40,192 nucleotides of DNA from JAZLDV01 sp045614925 (GCA_045614925.1 JAZLDV010000068.1:1-40192), one strand, 5' to 3'. Counted from the first letter of the stretch, positions 7,584 to 17,100 are shown. Numbers and translations: made by a program. Notes: generated by a model not told the origin, from the sequence alone.

Positions 7584-9229
7584 TGACAAATTTTTTTAAT
7601 AGTCTTTTAGATCAGTTAAGATTGAAAAGAGAAAATCATGCAAAGAAAACAAATGGTGTAGCAACTTTAATTGCATTTATAGTAACTGCTTTATTATTTT
7701 TGTTTTTTGAGTATACTTCATTGACTGCGATTAATTTAAGAAATCCAGGATTTATTTTTATGATTGCATTTTTACTAACTGTATTTAATGTGATTAGAAC
7801 AGTTTTGAGTTTAAATTTTGATGCTGTATCAAAAGTGAGTGTAACTGTTATAGCATTATTATTAGTTTATTGTTTTTTAGGACAGTTTGTAAGCAGTGAA
7901 TTATTTAATGCTTCAGCATATCAGGCACAATTAGGAATGGATGTAAATGCGGATTTTTATGAAGACAATAAAGCTGTTAATTATCAGTCTATCCCAGTTG
8001 TAGATCGTGACAGTGCACAACGTTTAGGTGATCGTAAAATGGGTGAAATTGTTGATTATGTATCACAATTTGAAGTAGATAACGCTTATGATCAGATTAA
8101 CTATAATGATAAGCCATATCGTGTTACAACTATTTCGTATAGTGATCTAATTAAATGGTTTACTAATTATTCTAATGGTTTACCTGCTTATATTAGAGTA
8201 GATATGGTTACACAGGAATCAGAAGTTGTAAGATTAGATGAACCAATGAAATATTCTCATTCTGATTTATTTTTTAGAAATATAAATCGTTATATTAGAG
8301 TTAACTATCCGACAAAAATGTTTGAGAGTGCAACATTTGAAATCGATGAAAGCGGACATCCATACTGGATTGCTTCAGTTTATGATTATGAAATTGGACT
8401 ATTTGGTGGAAAAGATGTTGTTGGAGCAATTTTAGTTGATGCAGTAACAGGAGAACATCAATATTTTGATGTAAAAGATATACCTCAATGGATTGACCGT
8501 ATTTATTCTGCAAACTTACTGTTAAATCAGTTAGATAATTGGGGAAGTTATAAAAATGGTTATTTAAATACGTTATTCTCTCAAAAAGGTGTTTTAACAG
8601 CAACTGATGGATATAACTATATTGCATTAGATGATGATGTTTATTTATATACTGGTTTAACTTCTGTATCTAGTGATGAATCCAATGTTGGATTTGCACT
8701 TATTAATATGAGAACAAAAGAAGCTAAATATTATGAAATCAGTGGTGCGGAAGAATATTCAGCTATGTCTTCTGCAGAAGGTAAAGTTCAAAACCTTCAA
8801 TATAAAGCAACATTCCCAATTTTAGTGAATGTTGGTGGGAAACCAACTTATTTCTTATCATTAAAAGATGGTGCAGGATTAGTAAAACAATATGCTTTTG
8901 TAAGTGTTGAAAATTATCAGATTGTTGCAGTTGGAGATAGTGTGGCAAAAGCAGAAAAAGAATACTATCAGTTATTAAAAGAAAATGGTCAATTAAAAGA
9001 CAATAGCGTAACTCAACAATTAAGTGCGAATGTAACTGAAATTGTAAATGCGGTAGTAGAAGGAAATACTCAATATTACTTCAAATTAGAAGGATCAGAT
9101 AAAATTTATGTTGCATCAATTTCAATTAGTGATGAATTACCATTATTAAAACCAGGAATGAATATTTCTATCGACTATATTGAAAGTGAATCACGAATTA
9201 TAAGTGTTTCATCATTAAAAGTGAATTAG
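7583..9229 (+). CDS. Unassigned membrane-anchored protein, 548 residues
   Basis: I do not recognise this family with confidence. A basic N-terminus is followed by three hydrophobic helices at about residues 25-43, 56-75 and 84-102. A long hydrophilic part of about 440 residues, predicted outside the membrane, follows. Within it, ILVDAVTGEHQYFDVKDIP and ALINMRTKEAKYYEIS look like repeats of a PepSY-like strand pattern. The last ~70 residues resemble a small all-beta domain. No lipobox, cell-wall anchor or catalytic motif is visible. The start ATG overlaps the stop of the nrnA-like gene by one base and has GGAGG upstream. A terminator separates it from the two-component genes that follow. It could be a cell-envelope assembly or sensing protein, but that is a guess. 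Confidence 0.85.
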   Translation: MTNFFNSLLDQLRLKRENHAKKTNGVATLIAFIVTALLFLFFEYTSLTAINLRNPGFIFMIAFLLTVFNVIRTVLSLNFDAVSKVSVTVIALLLVYCFLGQFVSSELFNASAYQAQLGMDVNADFYEDNKAVNYQSIPVVDRDSAQRLGDRKMGEIVDYVSQFEVDNAYDQINYNDKPYRVTTISYSDLIKWFTNYSNGLPAYIRVDMVTQESEVVRLDEPMKYSHSDLFFRNINRYIRVNYPTKMFESATFEIDESGHPYWIASVYDYEIGLFGGKDVVGAILVDAVTGEHQYFDVKDIPQWIDRIYSANLLLNQLDNWGSYKNGYLNTLFSQKGVLTATDGYNYIALDDDVYLYTGLTSVSSDESNVGFALINMRTKEAKYYEISGAEEYSAMSSAEGKVQNLQYKATFPILVNVGGKPTYFLSLKDGAGLVKQYAFVSVENYQIVAVGDSVAKAEKEYYQLLKENGQLKDNSVTQQLSANVTEIVNAVVEGNTQYYFKLEGSDKIYVASISISDELPLLKPGMNISIDYIESESRIISVSSLKVN

Positions 9230-9250
9230 TATTGAAAAATAGGTGATTTT

Positions 9251-9289
9251 AGGGGGAATTCTTATGACAATACATAGGAATTTCCTTTT
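9251..9289 (+). terminator. Intrinsic terminator after the unassigned membrane gene
   Basis: GGGAATTCTTATG (9254-9266) and CATAGGAATTTCC (9273-9285) pair over 13 positions with two G-U pairs and a 6-base loop, then TTTTATTT follows. G-U and A-U pairs can lengthen the stem to 9251-9288. The next promoter -10 begins only nine bases later. Confidence 0.7.
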
Positions 9290-9294
9290 ATTTA

Positions 9295-9303
9295 TGTTAT
9301 AAT
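9295..9303 (+). promoter_or_regulatory. Extended -10 promoter of the two-component/smc operon
   Basis: TGTTATAAT is a TGn extension with a perfect -10 box, 26 bases upstream of the response-regulator start. It is the only strong promoter I see before smc, ftsY, ylxM and ffh. Confidence 0.7.
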
Positions 9304-9328
9304 ATGCAAATGAATTGAGGTGTTAGTC

Positions 9329-10000
9329 ATGAAATCGAAAATTTTGGTTGTAGATGATGAAGAAGATATTAGAGTCCTTATAGGATTTTATTTAGAAAAA
9401 GAAGGCTTTGAAATGATTGAAGCAAGTGATGGTGCTGAAGCATTAAAAAAAGTTGAAAATGAATATATTGATCTGGCAATTGTTGATGTTATGATGCCTG
9501 TAATGGATGGATTTACTTTTGTTGAAGAAATGAAAGAATTTAAAGACATTCCAGTTATTATGTTAACAGCAAAATCGCAATCTGCTGATAAATTAAGAGG
9601 CTTCTCATTAGGTATTGATGATTATGTGACTAAGCCTTTTGATGCAGATGAATTGATGGCTCGTGTGAAAACAATTTTAAAAAGATATAGTATTAATGCA
9701 TCAAATATTATTACAATTCATGATGTTATATTTGATGGTGATAAGTATGAAATCAGATATAAAGACGAAAAAATACATTTACCTTTAAAACAGTTTGAAC
9801 TTGTTTTTGAATTAGCAAAAAATCCTAATCAGATTTTTACAAGAGAACAGCTGATTGAAAAAATCTGGGGTATGGACTATGATGGTTTTGATCGTACTGT
9901 TGATGTTCATGTGAAGAGAGTTCGTGAAAATTTAGGACATCTTCCAGGATTTAAGGTTGTTACAGTAAGAGGATTAGGATACAAGATTGAGGTAGAATAA
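9329..10000 (+). CDS. OmpR/PhoB-family response regulator
   Basis: This is a 223-residue DNA-binding response regulator. The receiver domain (about 1-120) has the acidic pair D9-D10, the phosphoacceptor D53 in AIVDVMMPVMDG, and the conserved Thr and Lys of MLTAKS and TKPF. The C-terminal winged-helix domain (about 130-223) carries FTREQLIEKIWG, DRTVDVHVKRVRENLG and TVRGLGYK. The start is ATG 9329 with GAGGTG at 9317-9322; an in-frame GTG at 9320 lies within that Shine-Dalgarno and was rejected. The stop overlaps the histidine-kinase start by one base, so the pair is coupled. It resembles PhoP/WalR-type regulators but its stimulus is unknown. Confidence 0.95.
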   Translation: MKSKILVVDDEEDIRVLIGFYLEKEGFEMIEASDGAEALKKVENEYIDLAIVDVMMPVMDGFTFVEEMKEFKDIPVIMLTAKSQSADKLRGFSLGIDDYVTKPFDADELMARVKTILKRYSINASNIITIHDVIFDGDKYEIRYKDEKIHLPLKQFELVFELAKNPNQIFTREQLIEKIWGMDYDGFDRTVDVHVKRVRENLGHLPGFKVVTVRGLGYKIEVE

Positions 10001-11382
10001 TGAAATCAATATACAGTAAATTGGTTTTAGGTTTTCTTGTTAGTATTCTGTTTAGTTTTTCTATTGCTGCTTATTTTTCGGTAAGAAAAAATTCAGAAGA
10101 AGTTGGAAAACTAACTGTACAGGAACTGCATAAATGTGTTGATCAGATTGCTGATTATATTAATCTTTTAGAAGATGATGATCTTCCTAGAGTTTTATCT
10201 GGTTATGCAGAAACATCAGATATTAGTATTTATATACAAAGTTCAGATAATAAACAGGTTTATGGTAAAAATGCTTATTCTATTTTATTGCAGTCACAAA
10301 ATAGTCATTTAGGTGATTATACTTCAAATAGTGATGACTCAATGAGAAAAGTAACAAAGTCTTATATTATTGATGAACAGTTTTATACAATTTATGTACA
10401 AAAAGATATTACACAAAGAGAAATGACATTTATGGCCTCTGGGCTTATTGCATTGTTTTGTGCTCTTTTTGTAGGGAGCGTAACATTTTTAGTTATCGCA
10501 GATATCATTGTAAAACCTATTTATCGCTTGACTAAAGCGACAAATGAATTATCTAAAGGGAATTATAAAGTAAGAGTTAATTATAGTGGTGATGATGAAA
10601 TTGCACGTTTAAACCGCAGTTTTAATCAGATGGCAACTCAATTAGCAAAACAAGAAGTTATTAGACAACAGTTTATTTCTGATGTTTCTCATGAGTTTCA
10701 GACACCATTAACTGCAATTCAAGGTTTTGCAGCAATATTAAAAAATGAAAAAATTTCAGATGAACAAAGAGTAAAATATGCTGATATTATTTTGTTTCAT
10801 TCTAAACGTCTTTCCACTTTATCAAAAAATATGTTACAATTGACACTGCTTGAAGGAGAAGATGTTAAATTAGAAAAGAATGAATTTTCTTTAACAGATC
10901 AGTTGAATCGTGTTATAGAAACTCAAGATAATTTAGCTTTAAGTAAAAATATAGAAATAGAAATCAAATTACCTAAAAATGATGTTATTATTGAAGGAGA
11001 TGAATCTAGATTAGAACAAGTCTGGATTAACTTAATTAATAATGCTATTAAATATACACCTGAAAATGGAATTGTTACTGTCAGTGTAAAGAAATTTGCC
11101 AAAGAAACTGAAGTTAGAATTAAGGATACTGGTGTAGGTATGAGTAAAGAAACAATCTCTCATATTTTTGAAAGATTTTATCGTGTAGACAAATCGAGAC
11201 GTATAGAAGGGAATGGACTTGGATTATCTATTGTAAAACGTATTGTGGATTTACACAATTGGACTATTGATATTATATCTAAGGAAAATGAAGGTAGTGA
11301 ATTTATTGTCAGAATTCCACATGATTATACTTTTCAGATTTCTGATATTATTTCTAAAGATGATATTTCTAAGAAAGGATAA
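10000..11382 (+). CDS. Membrane sensor histidine kinase
   Basis: This 460-residue kinase partners the preceding response regulator. TM1 is at about 8-28, an extracytoplasmic sensor region of about 115 residues follows, TM2 is at about 144-168 and a HAMP linker at about 169-220. The HisKA domain has the phosphorylated histidine H231 in FISDVSHEFQTPLTAIQGF. The ATPase domain carries the N box (NLINNAIKYTPENG), G1 box (DTGVGM), F box (IFERFYR) and G2 box (GNGLGLSIV). All catalytic boxes are intact. There is no PAS domain in the cytoplasmic part, unlike WalK. Its stop is six bases before the smc start, with no terminator between. Confidence 0.95.
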   Translation: MKSIYSKLVLGFLVSILFSFSIAAYFSVRKNSEEVGKLTVQELHKCVDQIADYINLLEDDDLPRVLSGYAETSDISIYIQSSDNKQVYGKNAYSILLQSQNSHLGDYTSNSDDSMRKVTKSYIIDEQFYTIYVQKDITQREMTFMASGLIALFCALFVGSVTFLVIADIIVKPIYRLTKATNELSKGNYKVRVNYSGDDEIARLNRSFNQMATQLAKQEVIRQQFISDVSHEFQTPLTAIQGFAAILKNEKISDEQRVKYADIILFHSKRLSTLSKNMLQLTLLEGEDVKLEKNEFSLTDQLNRVIETQDNLALSKNIEIEIKLPKNDVIIEGDESRLEQVWINLINNAIKYTPENGIVTVSVKKFAKETEVRIKDTGVGMSKETISHIFERFYRVDKSRRIEGNGLGLSIVKRIVDLHNWTIDIISKENEGSEFIVRIPHDYTFQISDIISKDDISKKG

Positions 11383-11387
11383 GATTA

Positions 11388-14330
11388 ATGTATTTAAAAA
11401 GAATAGAATTACATGGATTTAAATCATTTGCTGATAAATCAGTAATTGAATTTCAGCCTGGTATTACAGGGATTGTAGGACCTAATGGCTGCGGAAAATC
11501 GAATATTTCTGATGCTGTAAGATGGGTGTTAGGTGAACAGTCTGTTAAATCATTACGTGGTTCTAGTATGAGTGATGTTATCTTTAATGGAAGTGAAGAC
11601 CGTAAAGCACAAAATGTGGCAGAGGTAACGCTTGTTTTTGATAATCAGGATCGTTTTATGCATCTTGATTATAATGAAGTTGAAATCACAAGACGTATTT
11701 ATAGACAAAACAATGAGGCTGAGTACTTAATTAATAAGGAACCATGTCGTTTAAAAGATATAGTTGATTTGATCATGGATACTGGACTTGGTAGAGATTC
11801 TTTATCAATTATTTCGCAAGGAAACATTTCTACTTTTGCTGATAGTAAGCCAGAAGAACGTAGAGGAATGTTTGAAGAAGCAGCAGGTGTTGCAAAGTAT
11901 AAAAAACGTAAATTAGAATCAATCCGTAAATTGGAAAGAACGAAAGAAAATTTAGAAAAAACGGATGTTATATATTATGATTTAGAAAAACGTCTTGTAC
12001 CTTTAGAAAAGCAAAAACAAAAGGCTGAGATGTATCTTGAATTAAAAGAAGAATTACAATCTATTGAAGTAAGTGTATTAGTTAAAGAAATTGAGCAATT
12101 ATCAGAGCATTTAAAAGAAGTGAATACATCTTTAGATGTATTAAATAAGGATAAAGTAGCTATAGATACTCAGATTTTATTAAATGATCAGCAAAGTGAA
12201 ACATTAAAAAAGAAAATGTTTGATTTAGATCAGGAAGTGAATAGTCTTCAAGGTGAATTATTAAATGCTATGAATAGTGTGACATCTTTAGAAACACAAA
12301 AAGTAAAAATAGATGTTTCTAGAAAACATATTTTAGAAACAACAGATAAAAATGATTTAGAAAATCGTATTGCTTCATTAAAAGCAAGTTTATCTGATGC
12401 ATTATTAGAATATAATGATCGTGTTAAACGATATAAAGAATTAAAAGAAGAAAAAATGGATTTAGAAGCGAAATTAGAAAAATCTAAAATGGATATTTAT
12501 TCATTAAGAGGAACAATTGAAAACATTAATATTTCGCTTCATAATAAAAGAGATAGAAAACAGCAATTATTAAATCAGATTGAAAATAAATCTCAATATT
12601 CTCATGGTGTAAGAGAAGTATTAAAAGCAAAAGAATCTTTAAATGGAATTGTTGGGGTTTTAGGTGATTTAATTGAAACTGATGCTAAATATGAATCAGC
12701 ATTAAATACTGCTTTAGGTAGTGCTGTATCATTCATTGTTACAAAAACAAATGATGATGCTAAAAATGCAATTCGTTTCTTAAAGAAAAATAGATCAGGA
12801 AGAGCAACGTTCCTTCCAATTGATACTATGAAAGAAAGAACAGTTAGAGAAGATCATTTATTAGTGCTAAATAATATAAAAGGATATTTAGGAGTTATGA
12901 GTGATTTTGTTCGTTATCCTTCATCTGTATCTAGTATAGTATCTAATCAGTTAGGAAATATTATAGTTGCTGATACTATTGATCATGCTTCATATATTTC
13001 TAAATCAACTTTTGCTAGATATAAAGTTGTTACATTAGATGGAGATGTTGTTAACGTTGGAGGATCTTTAACAGGTGGTTCCACACATGCAATGAACAAT
13101 ACGTTTTCTAGTAAAAAAGAATTAGAAAATATGAGTGAAGAGTTAACTCTTTTAGAAAAGCAGTTAGCTGATAAAAAAAGATTGCTTCAGGAGTATGAAA
13201 ATACTGAAAGAGAAATTAGTATGAGTCTGACTCAAAAACAAATGTCTTTTGCAAAACTTGAGTTAGAATTAACTCAAAAAAGAAATGAACTTTCTTCTGC
13301 AAAAGCAGAATATGAAGATGTGACAAACAAGAAAGTAGAATTGTCGCAGATTGAACAAGGAATTGAAGATGATCATTTAATTAATAGTTTAAATGAAGCA
13401 AGAAAAAGAAAAGATCAATTAACAGAAACTATTCAGGTAAAAAGAGAATTAAGAATGAGTTTCGTTAATGAAAATGATAAATTAGAAGAGGATTTACGTC
13501 AGTTACGTAAATCTTTAAGAGAGATTCAAAATGAATTAACAGAAAAAGTATCTTTGAAAACAAGATATGAAGCTGAATTGAATCATACTTTATTAAGATT
13601 GAATGATGAATATAAAATGACTTATGAACATGCTAGAGATGAATATTATAAAGATATTGATATGTCTTTAGCAAAAGAAGATGTCAGATTGTTAAGACAT
13701 AAAATTGATTCATTAGGTAATGTAAATTTATCTTCTATTGATGAATATAAAGAAGTATTAGAGCGTTATGAAACATTATCTAATCAAAGAATTGATCTTA
13801 TTGCAGCTCAGGATAGTATATTAAAAGCTATTGATGAGATGGATGAGATTATGATTTCACGTTTTAGTGAAACATTTGAAAAGATTAATACTGAATTCAA
13901 TATTGTATTTAGAAACTTATTTGGTGGGGGACGTGCTCATTTGAAGTATAGTGATCCTACAAATATTTTAGAGACAGGTATTGATATTGATGTTCAGCCA
14001 CCTGGAAAAGCTGTACAAAATATTACTCTTTTCTCAGGAGGAGAAAAAGCATTAATTGCTATTTCTTGTTTATTTGCTATATTAAGAGTAAGACCTGTAC
14101 CAATGTGTATTTTAGATGAGGTTGAAGCTGCATTAGATGTTGCCAATGTTGATCGTTTTGCAAAATATTTAAGAGAATTCTCTAGCCAGTCTCAATTTAT
14201 TGTTGTGACTCATAGAGAAGGAACGATGGAAGAATGTGATCTTTTATATGGAGCAACAATGCAGAAAAAAGGTGTTACAAAATTAGTAAGTGTAAAAATT
14301 AAGGATGCTATTGATTTAGCTCAAAGTTAG
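11388..14330 (+). CDS. smc: Chromosome segregation ATPase SMC (short-arm form)
   Basis: SMC forms the condensin ring with ScpA/ScpB that compacts and separates replicated chromosomes. The N-terminal head has the Walker A site GPNGCGKS at 31-38. A coiled coil runs to about residue 415. The hinge occupies about 415-565 (LNGIVGVLGDLIE through VNVGGSLTGGS). A second coiled coil leads to the C-terminal head with the ABC signature beginning at S883 (FSGGEKAL) and Walker B around D910-E911 (CILDEVEAALD). The protein is 980 residues, about 200 shorter than Bacillus SMC. Head and hinge are complete, so the loss is in the arms, each about 250 rather than about 330 residues. smc heads the smc-ftsY-ylxM-ffh block; rnc and acpP, its usual upstream neighbours, are absent. 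Confidence 0.97.
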   Translation: MYLKRIELHGFKSFADKSVIEFQPGITGIVGPNGCGKSNISDAVRWVLGEQSVKSLRGSSMSDVIFNGSEDRKAQNVAEVTLVFDNQDRFMHLDYNEVEITRRIYRQNNEAEYLINKEPCRLKDIVDLIMDTGLGRDSLSIISQGNISTFADSKPEERRGMFEEAAGVAKYKKRKLESIRKLERTKENLEKTDVIYYDLEKRLVPLEKQKQKAEMYLELKEELQSIEVSVLVKEIEQLSEHLKEVNTSLDVLNKDKVAIDTQILLNDQQSETLKKKMFDLDQEVNSLQGELLNAMNSVTSLETQKVKIDVSRKHILETTDKNDLENRIASLKASLSDALLEYNDRVKRYKELKEEKMDLEAKLEKSKMDIYSLRGTIENINISLHNKRDRKQQLLNQIENKSQYSHGVREVLKAKESLNGIVGVLGDLIETDAKYESALNTALGSAVSFIVTKTNDDAKNAIRFLKKNRSGRATFLPIDTMKERTVREDHLLVLNNIKGYLGVMSDFVRYPSSVSSIVSNQLGNIIVADTIDHASYISKSTFARYKVVTLDGDVVNVGGSLTGGSTHAMNNTFSSKKELENMSEELTLLEKQLADKKRLLQEYENTEREISMSLTQKQMSFAKLELELTQKRNELSSAKAEYEDVTNKKVELSQIEQGIEDDHLINSLNEARKRKDQLTETIQVKRELRMSFVNENDKLEEDLRQLRKSLREIQNELTEKVSLKTRYEAELNHTLLRLNDEYKMTYEHARDEYYKDIDMSLAKEDVRLLRHKIDSLGNVNLSSIDEYKEVLERYETLSNQRIDLIAAQDSILKAIDEMDEIMISRFSETFEKINTEFNIVFRNLFGGGRAHLKYSDPTNILETGIDIDVQPPGKAVQNITLFSGGEKALIAISCLFAILRVRPVPMCILDEVEAALDVANVDRFAKYLREFSSQSQFIVVTHREGTMEECDLLYGATMQKKGVTKLVSVKIKDAIDLAQS

Positions 14331-14340
14331 GAGGAGAATT

Positions 14341-15318
14341 ATGGGATTTTTTAATAAGATTAAAGAAGCGTTTTTTGGTCAATCAGCAAAACAGAATGAA
14401 AAGTATGTTGCAGGGCTTGATAAGTCTCGATCTTCTTTTGGGTCAAAAATTAATGAGCTTGCCGCAAGATATAGAGAAATTGATGATGATTATTTTGAAG
14501 AATTAGAAAATATTTTAATTATGAGTGATGTTGGTGTTTCAATGGTTATGACAATTATTGATGAAATCAAAAAAGAAGTCAGACTACAAAATATCAAAGA
14601 TCCACAAATGATTAATGATATCATTGTTGATAAAATGTTTGTTATTTATGCTAATGACACATATATGACAACACAAATAAATTATGATAAAGATAATTTA
14701 ACTGTTATTTTAATGGTAGGAGTTAATGGTGCTGGTAAAACAACAACAATTGCTAAATTAGCTCATAAGATGTTAGATGAAGGTAAAACAGTTATGGTTG
14801 CAGCTGGTGATACATTTAGAGCAGGTGCTATTGATCAATTAGCTGTATGGGCTGATCGTTTAGGTATTGAATGTGTTAAAGGTAAAGAGGGTGGAGATCC
14901 TTCTTCGGTTGTATTTGATGCCTTAGAACAAGCAAAACAAAAAGGTGTAGATGTATTAATTGTTGATACTGCAGGTCGTTTACAAAATAAAGTTAATTTA
15001 ATGAACGAATTAGAAAAAATGAATCGTATTATTAAAAGAAGCTTACCTGAAGCACCACAAGAAACATTATTAGTTATTGATGCAACAACAGGTCAAAATG
15101 GTGTATCTCAAGCAAAAGAATTTTCTAAAATCACAGATATTACAGGTATTGTTTTAACAAAAATGGATGGTACTGCAAAAGGTGGTATTGTTTTATCAAT
15201 TAAAGATAGTTTAAATATTCCAGTTAAATTTATTGGGTTAGGTGAAAGTATGGATGATTTACAGGAATTTGACCTTGAACAATATATTTATGGATTATGT
15301 AAAAATATGATGGAGTAA
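14341..15318 (+). CDS. ftsY: Signal recognition particle receptor FtsY
   Basis: FtsY is the membrane-associated SRP GTPase that docks Ffh-ribosome complexes at the translocon. The 325-residue protein has a short N-terminal region without the long acidic A domain of E. coli, then the N domain and the G domain. The P-loop GVNGAGKT is at 127-134, followed by DTAGR and TKMDG. The conserved GDTFRAGAIDQL insertion region is present. AGGAGGAG precedes the ATG. It lies 10 bases after smc and 3 bases before ylxM in an uninterrupted operon. Confidence 0.97.
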   Translation: MGFFNKIKEAFFGQSAKQNEKYVAGLDKSRSSFGSKINELAARYREIDDDYFEELENILIMSDVGVSMVMTIIDEIKKEVRLQNIKDPQMINDIIVDKMFVIYANDTYMTTQINYDKDNLTVILMVGVNGAGKTTTIAKLAHKMLDEGKTVMVAAGDTFRAGAIDQLAVWADRLGIECVKGKEGGDPSSVVFDALEQAKQKGVDVLIVDTAGRLQNKVNLMNELEKMNRIIKRSLPEAPQETLLVIDATTGQNGVSQAKEFSKITDITGIVLTKMDGTAKGGIVLSIKDSLNIPVKFIGLGESMDDLQEFDLEQYIYGLCKNMME

Positions 15319-15321
15319 TAT

Positions 15322-15651
15322 ATGGAGTCAAGTTTAGAAAAGAAACAAAGAGTAAATCTTCTAATGGATTGTTATGAAGATTTATTGACAGATAAACAAA
15401 GAGAATATTTGTCGTATTATTACGATGAGGATTTATCTTTATCGGAAATTGCAGAAGAACTTGATGTTTCAAGAAATGCAGTTTATGATAATTTAAAAAG
15501 AGCTGTTAATGCTTTAGAAGATTATGAAAAGAAACTTCATTTGCTAGAAAAACATATTCAAAGAATGAAGTTAATTGACAGCATTGAGGAAATGCAAAGT
15601 CAGACAAATGAAGTTTTAAATGATTATTTAGAAATGTTAAGAAATATTTAG
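15322..15651 (+). CDS. ylxM: YlxM-family helix-turn-helix protein (SRP operon)
   Basis: This 109-residue protein has the sigma-region-4-like helix-turn-helix typical of YlxM/p13: LTDKQREYLSYYYDEDLSLSEIA then LDVSRNAVYDNLKRA. In streptococci YlxM binds SRP components and modulates the SRP GTPases rather than acting as a classic transcription factor (family knowledge). It sits between ftsY and ffh, its standard position. The Shine-Dalgarno is weak (TGGAGTAATAT overlapping the end of ftsY), suggesting low-level coupled translation. Confidence 0.92.
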   Translation: MESSLEKKQRVNLLMDCYEDLLTDKQREYLSYYYDEDLSLSEIAEELDVSRNAVYDNLKRAVNALEDYEKKLHLLEKHIQRMKLIDSIEEMQSQTNEVLNDYLEMLRNI

Positions 15652-15662
15652 GAGGATTATAT

Positions 15663-17054
15663 ATGGCTTTTGAATCTCTTTCAGAAAGGTTACAGGAGAG
15701 TTTAAAAAAGGTAACTGGTCAGTCAACATTAACTGAATCCAATATGGATGAGATGTTCCGTGAGATCAGATTAGCATTATTAGAAGCAGACGTTAACTTT
15801 TCAGTTGTAAAAGAATTTATTGCAAATACAAAACAAAAAGCATTAGGACAAAATGTTTTAGGTTCATTAAAACCTGGACAGCTTGTTGTTAAAATTGTTC
15901 ATGATGAATTAGTAGAATTATTAGGAACAACAGTAAGTGAAATTAACTTCGCTAAAAAACCTACTGTAATTATGATGGTAGGGTTACAAGGGAGTGGGAA
16001 AACTACTTCTGCAGGTAAAATTGCAAAATTATTAACTAAAAAATATAGTAAAAAACCATTATTAGTTGCTGCAGATATTTACCGTCCTGCTGCCGTGGAT
16101 CAGTTAAAAACATTAGGTGCACAATTAAATATTCCTGTATTTGAAAAAGGAACAAGTGTAAGTGCAGAAACTATTGCTACTGAAGCAATGGCTTATGCTA
16201 GAGAAAATAATCATGACGTTGTTATTGTCGATACTGCAGGTCGTTTACATATCGATGAACCGTTAATGAAAGAATTACAAAATGTAAAAGAAATTGTTAA
16301 CCCATCAGAAATCTTATTAGTTGTTGATGCGTTAACTGGTCAAGATATTGTTAATGTGGCTCAATCATTTAATGATCATTTAAGTATCACAGGGGCAGTT
16401 TTAACAAAATTAGATGGGGACTCTCGTGGTGGGGGTGCTTTATCTGTAAGACATATTACTCATGTGCCTATTAAATTTATCGGGACAGGTGAAAAATTAG
16501 ATGATATCGATTTATTCTATCCTGATCGTATGGCTGATAGAATTTTAGGTATGGGGGATGTTGTTTCTTTAGTTGAAAAAGTACAAGATGTTTATGACGA
16601 AAAAGAAACTAGAAAAACAATTAATCGTTTACAAAGTGGAACTTTTGGTTTAGATGATATGTTAGAACAATTACGTCAGATTCGTAAATTAGGACCTTTA
16701 TCAGGTGTATTAAAAATGATTCCTGGTATGCCAAGTTTACCTAATTTAGATGATGATAAATCAGATAAACAATTAAAAGTAACTGAATCTATTATTCAAT
16801 CTATGACTGCTGCTGAAAGAAGAGATCCTTCTATTTTAAATGCAAAAAGAAAAGAAAGAATTGCAAAAGGATGCGGAAGAACTGTAGCAGATGTTAACAA
16901 ATTGTTAAAACAATTCGAATCTTCTATGATGGTTATGAAACAATTAGGTAATTTTAATCCTGCAACAGGAATGATGACTCAAAAACCTAAGAATCCAAAC
17001 GTAGGAAACCCAAATAGAAAGAAAGAAAGACATAAGAAAAAGAAAAAAAGATAA
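15663..17054 (+). CDS. ffh: Signal recognition particle protein Ffh (SRP54)
   Basis: Ffh binds 4.5S/scRNA and signal sequences on the ribosome and delivers them to FtsY. The 463-residue protein has an N domain, a G domain with P-loop GLQGSGKT at 107-114, DTAGR, TKLDG and GTGEKLDDI, and a C-terminal methionine-rich M domain (about 325-450) containing GVLKMIPGMPSLP and the RNA-binding RRDPSILNAKRKERIAKGCGR segment. A lysine/arginine-rich tail ends the protein. AGGAGG precedes the ATG by about nine bases. A terminator that overlaps the next promoter ends the unit. Confidence 0.97.
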   Translation: MAFESLSERLQESLKKVTGQSTLTESNMDEMFREIRLALLEADVNFSVVKEFIANTKQKALGQNVLGSLKPGQLVVKIVHDELVELLGTTVSEINFAKKPTVIMMVGLQGSGKTTSAGKIAKLLTKKYSKKPLLVAADIYRPAAVDQLKTLGAQLNIPVFEKGTSVSAETIATEAMAYARENNHDVVIVDTAGRLHIDEPLMKELQNVKEIVNPSEILLVVDALTGQDIVNVAQSFNDHLSITGAVLTKLDGDSRGGGALSVRHITHVPIKFIGTGEKLDDIDLFYPDRMADRILGMGDVVSLVEKVQDVYDEKETRKTINRLQSGTFGLDDMLEQLRQIRKLGPLSGVLKMIPGMPSLPNLDDDKSDKQLKVTESIIQSMTAAERRDPSILNAKRKERIAKGCGRTVADVNKLLKQFESSMMVMKQLGNFNPATGMMTQKPKNPNVGNPNRKKERHKKKKKR

Positions 17055-17062
17055 AAAAATAC

Positions 17063-17100
17063 AAAGTGTTAAGTAAAAATACTTGACACTTTATTTTTTT
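17063..17100 (+). terminator. Terminator of ffh, overlapping the rpsP promoter
   Basis: AAAGTGTTAAGTA (17063-17075) and TACTTGACACTTT (17080-17092) form a 13-bp stem with one G-U pair and an AAAA loop, followed by seven T. The right arm contains the TTGACA used as the -35 of the next promoter. An A run before the left arm could make it bidirectional. Confidence 0.85.
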
